Shown here: positions 11,908-22,907 of the stretch, piece after piece
How the letters are laid out: every line of letters begins with the position of its first letter
How positions within the stretch are numbered: the first letter of the stretch is position 1
Source: Sophora flavescens
Lineage: Eukaryota > Streptophyta > Magnoliopsida > Fabales > Fabaceae
Reading direction: 5' to 3'
DNA length: 64,000 bases
Assembly: GCA_030762895.1 (NCBI GenBank)
Contig: CM061062.1
Span: 2,875,001 to 2,939,000, forward strand
Notes under the pieces: generated by a model
The model's input: only the letters and a program-made list of their open reading frames with translations
What the model was told of the DNA's origin: nothing
Databases searched by the model: none
Made by a program: the position numbers and the translations under genes

Positions 11908-12957
11908 TGTTAACGTGGTTTTTTAGTTCTTGACAAAAATTCCTTCGTGACAAATAATTGAAGATCAAACGATTGTGGGATCTGAGTTATGCGGTAATCT
12001 CGTCAGAAATGTGCTATTTTGAAGGTAATGTCTGCCAAGTACAAATTTGACAATTTTAGTCAAATTTGGTAATATATTGGCAAAGACTAATGCTAAGTTA
12101 AATGAGAAAAAGTATTGACGAAGTTGAAAGTTGTCAACACTTAGATTTGAATTTGAAAATATAACTTGAATTTGAAAATAAGAAGCAGTTTCTAGATTGG
12201 AAAGTAACTTCCTAATTACACTGAGTAACTAATAAAAAGAACAGAAGTTTGAAAGAAAAGTTAAGTAAAATAAGATCTAAGTAATATTATTTACGAAAAG
12301 TAAATGAACTTAAAGGAAGAACATAAAAGAAACACCGGAAATAATGGAGAACAAGTAAAGAACTTGAATGAAACAAACCAGTATTGTACTGGGTTTTCAC
12401 ATTGAATTGAAATATGAAAGATGGAGGGAGTGCTTGGATGTTTATTCGTCAATCTGCTTTGAGTTTAAGATACGTAGGATGTGTATCCAGTAACCGACCC
12501 CATTTACATTGTGTTCATAATTATTTATAGGAAAATAAAGTAACTACCTATTACTAACTTCCTATCATAATGACTGTCACGTATCTTGGTAGTTTTCTAG
12601 ACTTTAAATCTAAACTGCTTGTCAAACAACTCTGATAACTGCTCAATTTCTTGAACTGCTCCGTGCCAACTTGATTGTCTTTGACGATTTGACTACTTGA
12701 CAACTTGTATTGATAACCTTCCGTCGGACTGGGAACTTAACCAATTTTTTCACTTTCTTTCTCTTTCAACGATTCTTCCTTTTGGCAAGTTATATTTCCA
12801 TGAACTTGTTTGACAAACTTTCCCCCTTATCAGACTATATTCTTTTCTTGTAAACTAAACATTTTCAATATTTATAAAATTTTAGTGACCACTCCGATTC
12901 CCTCGTCAGCCTGTCAAGAAAAACATCCGTCAGAAATGTAAAATTTCACCCTTAACA
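11908..12957 (-). mobile_element. 5' LTR of the Tat-type Ty3/gypsy element
   Basis: A 1050-bp block with inverted ends TGTTAACG...CCTTAACA. It lies directly upstream of the primer-binding site and gag of the minus-strand element. The partner 3' LTR is not in the window, so no target duplication can be tested (right flank CTTTG at 12958-12962). Beyond it lies gag of a related element, so this element probably jumped into a relative. Confidence 0.7.
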
Positions 12958-12974
12958 CTTTGGTCTTCTCTTTT

Positions 12975-14040
12975 GATGGAAAGGCCTTTGATAGCTCTAG
13001 TACCTTTTATCAAAATTCTTCTTTTTATTTTCGATCTTGAGCTTCATTCTTAACAACAACCTCATCATAGACCGTTTTGCACCTTTGGCAAATTCCGACT
13101 CTACCCTGCTTCTTTTTCTTCTTGACATATTTAGCTAGTGATTCCCCTTGCTTTGGGTAAACATCATTGGCATCTTGCATATAAATGTTAATGGCAACCT
13201 CAAAGCTTCCAGAGTTACCATGTTGACCAAAAAAGATACTTAGGTTTCGCCATTGTTCGTATTTGCCTGAAAAGTAATAGTATCCACTTTTCAAGTTTTA
13301 TTTTGGATTTTCAACAAATCTAAGTCTGCCTTTTTTATAACGCCATCTGAATGAGGTCCCTGAAAATACACAATCATTAGTGGCGTGACCAAAATTCTAT
13401 GATGTTTGTAATATTTTCAACCTCTTATGTCTTTAGGCTTCGTTGGCCTATGACCTTATGACGATTTAATATCATCTTTCAATAATAAATCAAATATCTC
13501 ATCAGTTTTAGTAATGTCGAAGTTATAAGTCTTTTTATTAACAAAATTCATTTTCTCCTTGGCCCTTGCTTCAAGAGATATTTTTTTTTATAAGTTTTTT
13601 AAAACTAATCATGTCAATTTTTAACATAAAGATATCCTTACAAAAATTTTTTTTTAAAAAAACTCAATCTTAAAATTACCTAACCTCATGTTTCCTTTGT
13701 TATCTGACTGTCGATGTCAATAGTTTTCTAAGTCATTATGTTTTTTTTTTTTTTTGTGTACATAAAAGTTTTGGTGAGTTGGGTCTCGATGGCATATTAG
13801 AACTTGAGCAAATCTAAGGACTTAAAGAGTATTTATAGAGATATTTACAGATTGCTCACTAACTAGTTCCTCATGTCGATAGCAGGATTAGAACTCACGT
13901 CTATGAGATATAAGTCGTATCCTTATCAATGAGACCGAGCTTTTTTTTTTTTCCCCAAGTCATTATGCGCTATTTCCTCATGGAAGTGATAAGCTTTTAA
14001 CTCCTGCTTAATTTTTAATTAAATTTGTCACTGCCCTTTT
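12975..14040 (-). pseudogene. Decayed gag fragment of a related Tat-type element
   Basis: The minus-strand ORF 13025-13294 reads NDVYPKQGESLAKYVKKKKK, matching FNIYPKPGESLVYFMTRKKN in the gag at 7753-8340. DNA at 13320-13570 aligns by eye with 8210-8470. It is more decayed than the neighbouring element and split by the SINE at 13741-13956. It is probably the element into which the 1-12957 element inserted. Confidence 0.65.
13741..13956 (-). mobile_element. SINE with 11-bp target-site duplication
   Basis: A 216-bp block flanked by AAGTCATTATG at 13730-13740 and 13957-13967. Read on the minus strand it has a tRNA-like head AGCTCGGTCTCATTG, a degenerate B box GAGTTCTAATCCTG, a body with GGCATATTAGAAC-type sequence, and a 15-base A tail (T run at 13741-13755). 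That is the plan of a plant tRNA-derived SINE, mobilised by LINE machinery in trans. A further T run at 13941-13952 abuts the head. Confidence 0.8.
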
Positions 14041-14800
14041 ATCCTTCAAGTTGGTATCACGAATGTAGTTAGAAAAGTTTATGAAAATAATATAACTTCC
14101 CCGTAAGCTCTTTCTAACTTATTACAGTAAGTTAGTAAGAAAAGCTTATAAAGTAAGCTAAAATGAGCATAGGAAGGTAATAAACTCTTATGTAATAATT
14201 ATTTATTAAATAATCACTTAATTAAACTATTTACCGAAACACGTGATTCCAACGTGGCCCAAATGACAGGGTTAGAATTCTTGCATTGGAAAAACTATCA
14301 AATGCAATTTTTTTATATTTAGAATAAATATTAAAGATATAAAGTAAAAGAAAAAATTTATATAAGGATAAATATTTAGTATAAAAAATAATATTTAAAT
14401 AATAAATTTAAGTAGAGATTAAAATATATATATATTAAATAGAAAATATTTAAATTTAGAAAAAAAGGGATGCATAATTATATATAATTTAAATTTAAAT
14501 ATTAAAAGAAAAGAAATTAAGAAAGACATATATTATTCTATAAATGGATGTAAAAAGGTATAATATACATTTGAATAAATTAATTTTAGAAAATTATAAA
14601 AGAAATAATTTTTTTAGAGTTTTAGTTTTTAATAATATGTAGATGATAGTAATTACTATTTAAATTATTTTTTAAAAGGTAACAATTTGAATAAGAATTC
14701 ATACAACTCGAAAAGAAATAAATAAGAAAATACATAATAACATTAAATACATCATATGTTAAAAAGAAGGAATCTAGTCAATATATCATCTTATCTGGTA
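14041..14800. other. AT-rich stretch with no recognisable feature
   Basis: Very AT-rich, with runs such as ATATATATAT near 14430 and no ORF of note. It separates the gag fragment from the 3' end of the LINE. The LINE's poly(A) end (T-rich on the plus strand) probably lies near 14770-14840 but I cannot fix it. Confidence 0.5.
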
Positions 14801-15005
14801 CAATCATCTCAATACTGTAATCAATGTAAAATTTTTTATTTTATAAAGTAAGGCATGCAAAGGCATCATAATATGAAAATACATCCTAAAGACACGGGGG
14901 ACCAAACCAATGCCCATGCTAGAAAAAGAATCACTTAAATATAAAATTTGGAAGACGAAACCTATTTCGGTTAAAATCATCCCATGCAAATCTAGGTAAA
15001 GAGTC

Positions 15006-15290
15006 TCACCAAACAAAAGAATGATGATTAACATCATATAAAGCAAGTTTATCCGCACAAGCATTGCCTTCTCTATAAATATGAGACACATCGAAGAACA
15101 TTTGCTTTGCTAGATGAATACAATTCAACCATCTATTTCTATATTTCCAAGGAACTAAACTAAAATTGCTAAAAGCTTGCACAACAAGACTAGAGTCACA
15201 CTCCAACCATAGCTTCTTCCACCCTCTATTGAAGGCAATTTCAATTGCTAGCATTGCTCCCATAAGCTCTGCATGAAATGCTGAAGTAAT
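15006..15290 (-). pseudogene. LINE C-terminal RNase H domain
   Basis: The minus strand reads MGAMLAIEIAFNRGWKKLWL, then ECDSSLVVQAFSN and YREGNACADKLALYDVNHH. These are the central and C-terminal RNase H motifs of plant L1-type LINEs (ECDS..V, EGN.CAD.LA). The N-terminal RNase H part (KCNSDGAAYGNLGRASCGG) is encoded at about 15320-15400, so the domain spans a frame break near 15290. Confidence 0.85.
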
Positions 15291-16085
15291 TCAAATGTAA
15301 TTTGAGAAGCACCCCATGAAAGCACCACTACTATCCCTGAAAAGCCCTCCACAAGAAGCACGACCTAGATTACCATAAGCAGCTCCATCAGAGTTGCATT
15401 TTGTCCATCCATAATTCGGGGGAAACCAATCTACTTGAACACATTTAGGACCCTTAGGAGGATGGATATCCACTGCTAATGATTTTAGAACAGTGAATTC
15501 ATCAATTGGGGACTTCATTTTCCCAATAGACATGCTGCCCGAGATAGAGACTGATAAAGAAATCAGAGAGATGGCTTGACTGACTGAAACATGCCTTTTA
15601 TTGAACCTAGCTTGATTTCTAAGGTACCAGATTGCCCATATTGAATGTATCGGGCTGGATAGAACAACATCCTTCAACTGAGTGCTCCAATTCTTATCAA
15701 GGATGGTCATAATTGAGTAGAAAGAAGATGTATTAATATGTTTATGCAGGATCCGACTGAGCCAAGTCCAAATTTCATGAGCAAACTTGCAGGAAAGGAA
15801 GAGGTGATTTGAAGTCTCCTCCTCCATCAAGGATAGACTGCAAACAGAAGCCAAAGAGCATCCTCTTCTTTGCAAATTCTCATCGGTGGACATTTTATCA
15901 TGAAGAAGCCTCCAAATCAAAAAAGATATGGATGGAGGAATTGCAGGACTCCATATAAGTTTTCCCCAGAAGATGATCTGTGTTGGTTGTTGCAGGAATA
16001 AGAAAGCATCCTTGAAGGTTAATTGGCCACTGTTAGTATGTTGCCAAATCAACTGATCTTCAATTTGACTGAAAGGAATGATCAC
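15291..16085 (-). pseudogene. LINE zinc-binding RT-associated region and start of RNase H
   Basis: A 264-residue minus-strand frame. It reads DQLIWQHTNSGQLTFKDAF, then IPPSISFLIWRLLHDKMSTD, RRGCSLASVCSLS and EETSNHLFLSCKFAHEIWTW. This is the zf-RVT pattern found between RT and RNase H in plant LINEs. It ends with the RNase H entry WTKCNSDGAAYGNLG. It is the longest intact frame of the LINE. Confidence 0.85.
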
Positions 16086-17041
16086 TTGCTCAATTTCTTG
16101 AACTAAAGAAAGGAATTTAATCCTTATCTCAGAGGGAATAAGCCAAGAGCCATTGCAAATGAATTCACAAACTTTTGCTTAAAGAATAGGATGCACAGTT
16201 TGAGGAATATGCAGAAGATCAACCACTGATTTGGAAAGCCAGTTTTGTTTCCAAAATTTAGTTGTCTGACCATCACCTAAGATCCACATGCTACCCTCAA
16301 TGACAGAAGTCTGGAATGGTTTTAAAGAAGGCCAAATTGCAGATTTTATGTAGTTCACTACAGGCCCTCTGGATCTGAAAAACCTTGCCTTGAGGAATTT
16401 GGCCCACTGACCATTGGAAGAGTTAACCTCCCACTAAAGCTTCAATATGGCAGCATTATTGATAGCTCTTAAGGATCGTAGTCCAAGACCTCCTTCTTGA
16501 ATTGTTGAACAGTGAACACACTTTGCTCTAAGCCACTGTGACCAATTTCCTACAATGAATGTCCCCTGACCAAATGAAATTCCTAATCCAGGAATCCACA
16601 ATCTTCAAAAGAGAAACTGGCCAAGAATATGCATGAAAGCTGTATGTGGTCATGCCATGAACGATGGATTGCACTAACTAAACCTTGCCCATTATAGACA
16701 AAAGATATCCCTTCCAAGCAGATAATTTGGCCTTGATCTTATCTGCTATTGGTTGCAGATGCTTGGTTCTAGGCTTTCCTTGAAAAAGAGGGACTCCCAA
16801 GTATGTGAAAGGAAGTTCACCTGCTGAAAAGCCTATGAAACTAGAGATACTGAGAGTCTTGCTGCAAGAGTGTTTGCTAGTATAAAATCTGTATTTAGAA
16901 AGACTGAGCAGTTGGTCAGATGCTTCACCATAATCCTTGAAAAGATTCATCAAGACCTTAAGGTTCTGCTTAGATCATTTGCGAAAAACAAGGATGTCAT
17001 TTGCATACATCAAACGGCTAGGAGTAGGAAAGCCCCTAGGA
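16086..17041 (-). pseudogene. LINE reverse transcriptase, C-terminal half
   Basis: The minus strand continues the RT interrupted at 17047: SSPRGFPTPSRLMYANDILV, then LSISSFIGFSAGELPFTYLG, VPLFQGKPRTKHLQPI and DKIKAKLSAWKGYLLS. The catalytic YADD box reads YAND, so the first catalytic Asp is Asn. Below about 16680 the frame is broken repeatedly by stops and shifts. Confidence 0.85.
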
Positions 17042-17046
17042 CTAGA

Positions 17047-18456
17047 TGATGCGTGATTTTTAAGAATATAAAGGCAAGTGCACCTCGTCGCAATCAAGTA
17101 ATACGGTGGTGAGACCGGTTATCGTATCCACAGGGATCGGTTGTCAATTACCAATTCGCAAACTCAACAACTATCTAGACTAAACTAAAGTATGAGAGAT
17201 TAAAACAGAAAACTAAGCAATACAATATTTTTTGTCTTTTTGGACTTTTATCAAACACTTGAAGTGCAGTATTTACAAATGGATGAGATTGTCAAGTTTA
17301 GACTACACTAATCCTCCCTTGATTGTAATGAAATGGCTAACAACACAAGTCCTAATTCAATTATGCCAATCAAGCCTTTTCTAAAGTACTCAAGCCTAAT
17401 GTCTTAGGTGCATTGAGCCTAAAACCCCAAATTAAACCCTAATGTCTTAGGTGGATTAACCTGAGATTTTGCATTAAGTCAAGACTTGTAAGATTGCAAG
17501 CAGCCAACACCTATGTCTAGATTCTTGAACTACTTGGCATATGATTCATGAGCATGCCTTAACACCAACCTTCCAGTTATCTATCAAAGCAACATATCAT
17601 TCCTATGGGTAGCTAATCCAAGAAAAGCATTAAGCACAGAATCACACACTCATAAAGAAATAGAAACTTGTATTGAAACCAAATCAATTAACAACCAAGT
17701 TCAGAAAAGCTACATCTAAACCCAACAATGGGGGAATTAGCTACACATGATAATGTCTACAAAAGAGAAATAGAGAAGAGAGGAAGAAAACTCCATGACG
17801 AATCCTTCCATCTTCTTCCAATCCAAGAGCAGCGAAGATGTCATCTTTAAGGTCCTAGCCTTCCCCCAACCATCAGCCCTCTTTAGGGTTTCCAAGCCTT
17901 TGCCAAAAGCCCCCCTTTTCTGTCTGCTGTGCTGTTATTTATAGATCTGATGCGCGTCACGGCCGTGATGTCTATCACGGCCAGGCCGTGACACTTTCTG
18001 TCCAAGGCGTGTCTTCAAGTTTTTGACTCTCGCGAGGCGAGAGAAGTGTTCGCGACGCGAGCCCTCATTTTCTGGTTGGTCACGGCCGTGATGTCTGTCA
18101 CGGCCAGGCCGTGACAGTCTCTGACTTTTGCCTTCTTCTCTGCTTGATCACGGCCGTGATGGTCATCACGGCCAGGCCGTGATGGTCATCACGGCCAGGC
18201 CGTGATGGTCATCACGGCCAGGCCGTGATGGTCTCTGTTTGGCTCATATTCTTCTCTTTTTAAGCTCCAAAATCATCCAAGCTTCATTATAGCCAAATAT
18301 GCACAGTTTTCCTTCAATTTCTGCAAAACAACACACAGAAACCACCTTCACCCGTTCCAAGGGAAAATCTAACTAAAATCAAATAAGGAATGCCTAATCT
18401 ATATGCAAAATGCATGCAAAAGTCTATAGAAAACATGATGTAAAATCACACTATCA
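17047..18456 (-). mobile_element. 3' LTR (left copy) of the element at 17-23 kb
   Basis: 1410 bp, starting TGATGCGTGA and ending CTATCA on the plus strand. It is 27 bp longer than its partner (21520-22902), mostly because of extra units in a 23-bp tandem repeat at about 18159-18236. The outer part aligns by eye with the LTRs at 45.8 and 52.8 kb, so these are related subfamilies. Confidence 0.9.
17936..18236 (-). promoter_or_regulatory. TATA box with upstream palindrome array, left LTR
   Basis: The minus-strand TATAAATA is at 17936-17943. Just upstream on that strand, 17954-18236 carries many TCACGGCCGTGA and GGCCAGGCCGTGA motifs and one CTCTCGCGAGGCGAGAG motif. The array is far richer in GC and CpG than its surroundings. 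Position suggests an LTR enhancer; that role is inferred. Confidence 0.6.
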
Positions 18457-20010
18457 AATCACCCCAAGCTTATTCAATTGCTTGTCCTCAAGCAATCACT
18501 AAGGCCAGAAGAATAAACAGAACATGGATAGTGAACCAAGAACCCGAGCAAATAATCCAAGTAATAGGCATTTCAAACAATTCAGTAAGAGACAATCAAT
18601 TCAAGTCCAATTAGAGGCTTAGGTTCCTTAGACTCATGTTCTCACTGACTTGGGCACTCTTTCTCACCTGAAGCTCACCCCAAGCTTATTCATTTGCTTG
18701 GCTCTCTTTCTACCTCACTCAAGTGTTTAGGGGAATAAGACATTTCACTCAATTTTCCTCAAGGAATGAATCCTACCATATGCTTGACTATCAACCACAT
18801 CTCTACTTTATTAATGAAAACAATTAAGAATCAAGAGGTCTTTAGCTTTGGTTGTAACATGGCCATGGGATTAATCGTTAGGTGGGGATAACAAGAAAAG
18901 GAAATTTCAAAAGGGCTAAACCAAGTATCAAACATTTCAACACATGACACCTTCTAAAATACCTTCTTGGGTTTTCAATACATTTTTCCACCTTTATTTT
19001 CTTTCTTTTTCTTTTTATTTCTCTTTTTTCTTTTTGTCATCCCCTTCTCTATTTATTTTTATCATTTTTTTTTTTACTTTTCTTTTTGCTTGGAGAAGGG
19101 GAAATTTTTCAACTCAAGAGAAATATTGATTCTTTTCATCCCAAACTCTTTCTACTACCTTTCTACCCTTTTGTAATACTTTAGAAGGTCCCTTATCAAA
19201 CATATTTATCAAAACATTTCAGGGCACCAAGAAAAGCATTTTATCCATTCAGGCTCAAAATTGGGCAACTAAGGGGTAGCATTTCATCATTCAAAGCTCA
19301 GAAGGCCAGAAAAATACCTATTGCCTCAATCATTTTCAAAAATGTTTTCAAAATTTTCAAGCTTCAAAATGGTTTCAAGTCAAGTTCTAGAGAAAGCAAA
19401 CTAAGAGGAATAACACTCTAACACAAAGAATGGGGTAAAATTTAGTGAGTACCCCTTTATGGCTCAAAATCTCACATTTTAGTAGTTCAGAATCAATGAA
19501 AAACACAAATCAACATAACCATATGCTAATTATTAACTATCCAAGATTATCTCAAACATTCTCATTTGCAGCCATATCACAAGAATAACAAATTGGGTTC
19601 AACAATTCACTATCACAGATTATTGGGCACTTAGTTCTCACAATTGGATGCAAAATTCAGGCAAGGGGCAATCTAATAATGTGAACATGCAAAGCTATCA
19701 TGCAAAACTATATGAATGCAACATGAAACATGCAAAATGCAAAATACCCCTACCCCAAGCTTAAGAATTTACATTGTCCCCAATGTAAACAATCAAGTTG
19801 GAGCGAGGAAGAAAAATAAAATAAAATAAAATTGGAACGGCTTACCGAGGCGGTAGCGGGTGCTGACTTTGCTTTTCTGGCTTTGTTTCTCCCTGCTCTT
19901 TTTGCTTCTCCTTCCTTATTATCCTGAAAACACTTAACAAATTTATTAATAAAAGAAAACTCTTGATCTTCTCAAATTATTCAAGAGTTAAAATCAAAAA
20001 CAAAATCTAA
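18457..20010 (-). other. 3' untranslated region with polypurine tract and hairpin
   Basis: It begins beside the left LTR with AATCACCCCAAGCTT, whose reverse complement is a purine-rich tract suitable for plus-strand priming. The rest has no real ORF. The 18990-19090 stretch is T-rich and is framed by CCCCTTCTC (19041-19049) and GAGAAGGGG (19093-19101), a 9-bp-arm hairpin. The region aligns by eye with 51500-52793 (reversed) and 54851-56180. Confidence 0.65.
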
Positions 20011-21321
20011 CTAAAGAGAAGGGTTAAGAAACTTGGGTTGCCTCCCAATAAGCGCTTCTTTAACGTCACTAGCTTGACTCATTAAGAAGCATCCACCTGG
20101 ATCCCATAACCTGTGGTATAAGGACCAAGGGATGTTAACCATGTGAGATCCTTCACCTGGATCCCACGGTTTGCAGCAAAAATATGGGAGTGAGTGCTTG
20201 AAAATCATGGTGACTTCTTCAAGTGGGAAGGACTTCTCACTCCCTCTTGGGTCAAAGATGACCCCTTCATCAACAAAATCTTCCCAATAAAAATGGGGTT
20301 CAACCTCTTGGACTGGCCATAGTGCCTGCATATTTAAAGATCCAAAATCCAATTTCTCAGGCAGAGGCATGAACTCCATTGTTGACTGCTTTAAAATGTG
20401 AGGTGGCAAACAAGTGGAGAGGATCACTGGTGCTGTTTCGGCTTCTGTACAATCTTCATTCTCAGCATTACCAAATCCATCACCTTCCAAATATGCAGAA
20501 ATCTCAGCACAAACCACACAAGTATTTTTCCCATCACATTCAACACATGCATTGGAACTAATAGAATCATCTAATACCAAAAGTTTTTCATCATCCCCAA
20601 GCATGGTGAAATAGATATCCTTCAAATGCATTTTCCTCTCAATCTCTTCAGTCAAGGGTTCAATGGGGGATGGTGCAACTGTGTTCTCACAAACAGGTTC
20701 TTCACTTCTTGACTCGGTTGCTCCCACTTCTTCTTCTTCCTCATCATCCATTTTGGCATCATCTTCATCATCATACTTTATTGCATCACCTTCATCATCA
20801 TCCATCAAGTTCCCTTTTGACATTCCGGATAGTTGGTTAGAGATTTTCTCAATACGTACCCCGAAACTTTGAATGGTGTCTTCTTGATTTTTTAATTCTT
20901 CCATTGTTGTTACCATGAAGTTCTCCAAAACAGCCTCTAAGTGAGGTCGACTATCCGGGATAGGTTGCTCATCCTTGACTGGGAATGCGGATTTGAAGTT
21001 CTCCCAAGCAACTTCCAATGGGGATGGCTCATCATACCATTGAGATGGTTGTGGTTGATATGAAGGTGTGGAAGATTCCCAATGTTCCTCTTGATCAATC
21101 CAAGTATTGTTTGGAGGATTCCCCTACCATGGAGTGTAAGTGTTGGGAAATTGATTTCCCCGTTCAGAATAGGCTACCACTGGTGGAGGAGAGACAGTTG
21201 CCCTTGACAACTCATTATTTACTTGTTGGATGTTTATGGCTAATTGCAGCATATCTGCCCGCAGCTGAAGCTCAGACATCTCAATTTCTGCATCAGATGG
21301 TTGATAGCAATTATAGTCCAT
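20011..21321 (-). pseudogene. Single ORF of the pol-less element, unknown function
   Basis: One minus-strand frame of about 437 codons, opening with ATG at 21321 (MDYNCYQPSDAEIEMSELQL) and broken by one TAG at 21124-21126. It resumes GNPPNNTWIDQEEHW and runs to 20011. Features: a Gln/Pro/Ser-rich N-terminus, a long acidic tract (DDDEGDAIKYDDEDDAKMDD), a Cys-pair patch (CVECDGKNTCVVC) and a Trp/Pro-rich C-terminus. There are no RT, protease or integrase motifs. The last residues (EALIGRQPKFLN) are encoded by the TTGGGAGGCAACCCAA motif that is non-coding in the sister elements. It may be a diverged gag-like or accessory protein. Confidence 0.55.
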
Positions 21322-21495
21322 GATCTTGTCAAATCAGTTTTCACCTCACAGACAATTAAGCCCAAGATCAAAGAAACAAAAATTCAAATATATACAAAAC
21401 TAACAAAAGAAAGATATCAAATATATACAGAAAAATAAAATAAAAATGTCTAAACCAGTTGTCTCATTTGTTACTACTGATATTGGCAAAGCCGA

Positions 21496-21513
21496 TCCCC
21501 GGCAACGGCGCCA
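21496..21513 (-). other. Primer-binding site
   Basis: The minus strand reads TGGCGCCGTTGCCGGGGA, six bases inside the 5' LTR. It is complementary to what I recall as the 3' end of plant tRNA-Asp, the primer common in Athila-type elements. It fixes the minus orientation. Confidence 0.75.
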
Positions 21514-21519
21514 AAAACT

Positions 21520-22902
21520 TGATGCGTGATTTTTAAGAATATAAAGGCAAGTGCACCTCGTCGCAATCAAGTAATACGGTGGTGAGACCGGTTATCGTAT
21601 CCACAGGGATCGGTTGTCAATTACCAATTCGCAAACTCAACAACTATCTAGACTAAACTAAAGTATGAGAGATTAAAACAGAAAACTAAGCAATACGATA
21701 TTTTTTGTCTTTTTGGACTTTTATCAAACACTTGGAGTGCAGAATTTACAAATGGATGAGATTGTCAAGTTTAGACTACACTAATCCTCCCTTGATTGCA
21801 ATGAAATGGCTAACAACACAAGTCCTAATTCAATTATGCCAATCAAGCCTTTTCTAAAGTACTCAAGCCTAATGTCTTAGGTGCATTGAGCCTAAAACCC
21901 CAAATTAAACCCTAATGTCTTAGGTGGATTAACCTGAGATTTTGCATTAAGTCAAGACTTGTAAGATTGCAAGCAGCCAACACCTATGTCTAGATTCTTG
22001 AACTACTTGGCATATGATTCATGAGCATGCCTTAACACCAACCTTCCAGTTATCTATCAAAGCAACATATCATTCCTATGGGTAGCTAATCCAAGAAAAG
22101 CATTAAGCACAGAATCACACACTCATAAAGAAATAGAAACTTGTATTGAAACCAAATCAATTAACAACCAAGTTCAGAAAAGCTACATCTAAACCCAACA
22201 ATGGGGGAATTAGCTACACATGATAATGTCTACAAAAGAGAAAGTGAGAAGAGAGGAAGAAAACTCCATGACGAATCCTTCCATCTTCTTCCAATCCAAG
22301 AGCAGTGAAGATGTCATCTTTAAGGTCCTAGCCTTCCCCCAACCATCAGCCCTCTTTAGGGTTTCCAAGCCTTTGCCAAAAGTCCCCCTTTTCTGTCTGC
22401 TGTGCTGTTATTTATAGATCTGCTGCGCGTCACGGCCGTGATGTCTATCACGGCCAGGCCGTGACGCTTTCTGTCCAAGGCGTGTCTTCAAGTTTTTGAC
22501 TCTCGCGAGGCGAGAGAAGTGTTCGCGACGCGAGCCCTCATTTTCTGGTTGGTCACGGTCGTGTTGTCTGTCACGGCCTGGCCGTGACAGTCTCTGACTT
22601 TTGCCTTCTTCTCTGCTTGATCACGGCCTGGTCATCACGGCCAGGCCATGATGGTCATCACGACCAGGCCGTGATAGGCTCTGTTTGGCTCATATTCTTC
22701 TCTTTTTAAGCTCCAAAATCATCCAAGCTTCATTATAGCCAAATATGCACAGTTTTCCTTCAATTTCTGCAAAACAACACACAGAAACTACCTTCACCCG
22801 TTCCAAGGGAAAATCTAACTAAAATAAAATAAGGAATGCCTAATCTATATGCTAAATGCATGCAAAAGTCTATAGAAAACATGATGTAAAATCACACTAT
22901 CA
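21520..22902 (-). mobile_element. 5' LTR (right copy) of the element at 17-23 kb
   Basis: 1383 bp, starting TGATGCGTGA and ending CTATCA, very similar to 17047-18456 with scattered changes. The minus-strand TATAAATA at 22409-22416 lies just downstream of a palindrome array at 22429-22677. The array has fewer 23-bp units than the partner LTR and several decayed ones (CACGACC, CATGATGG). Confidence 0.9.
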
Positions 22903-22907
22903 CTAGA

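Larger units (their letters stand above)
17047..22902 (-). mobile_element. Athila-like LTR element without pol, inserted in the LINE
   Basis: A 5856-bp element with two LTRs and a CTAGA duplication at 17042-17046 and 22903-22907. Excision restores the LINE RT frame (LLVNFGQLQPMS|SPRGFPTP). The internal region is only about 3.06 kb. It has a primer-binding site, one long ORF with no RT or integrase, and a 3' region shared with the elements at 45-60 kb. It is non-autonomous. Confidence 0.9.

Noticed and set aside
13741..13956. T runs as the LINE poly(A) end
   Set aside because: The block between them has its own 11-bp duplication and tRNA-like head, so it is a separate SINE.
17954..18236. Palindromic repeats considered as a CRISPR array
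   Set aside because: Plant LTR context, no regular unique spacers, and no cas genes; units differ in length and spacing.
18944..19176. Phe/Leu/Ser-rich plus-strand ORFs as membrane proteins
   Set aside because: They come from a T-rich tract in the 3' untranslated region of an LTR element, and the same happens at 52053-52416 and 55319-55618.
21496..21513. tRNA gene fragment
   Set aside because: Only 18 bases match a tRNA 3' end, exactly at the primer-binding position next to an LTR.
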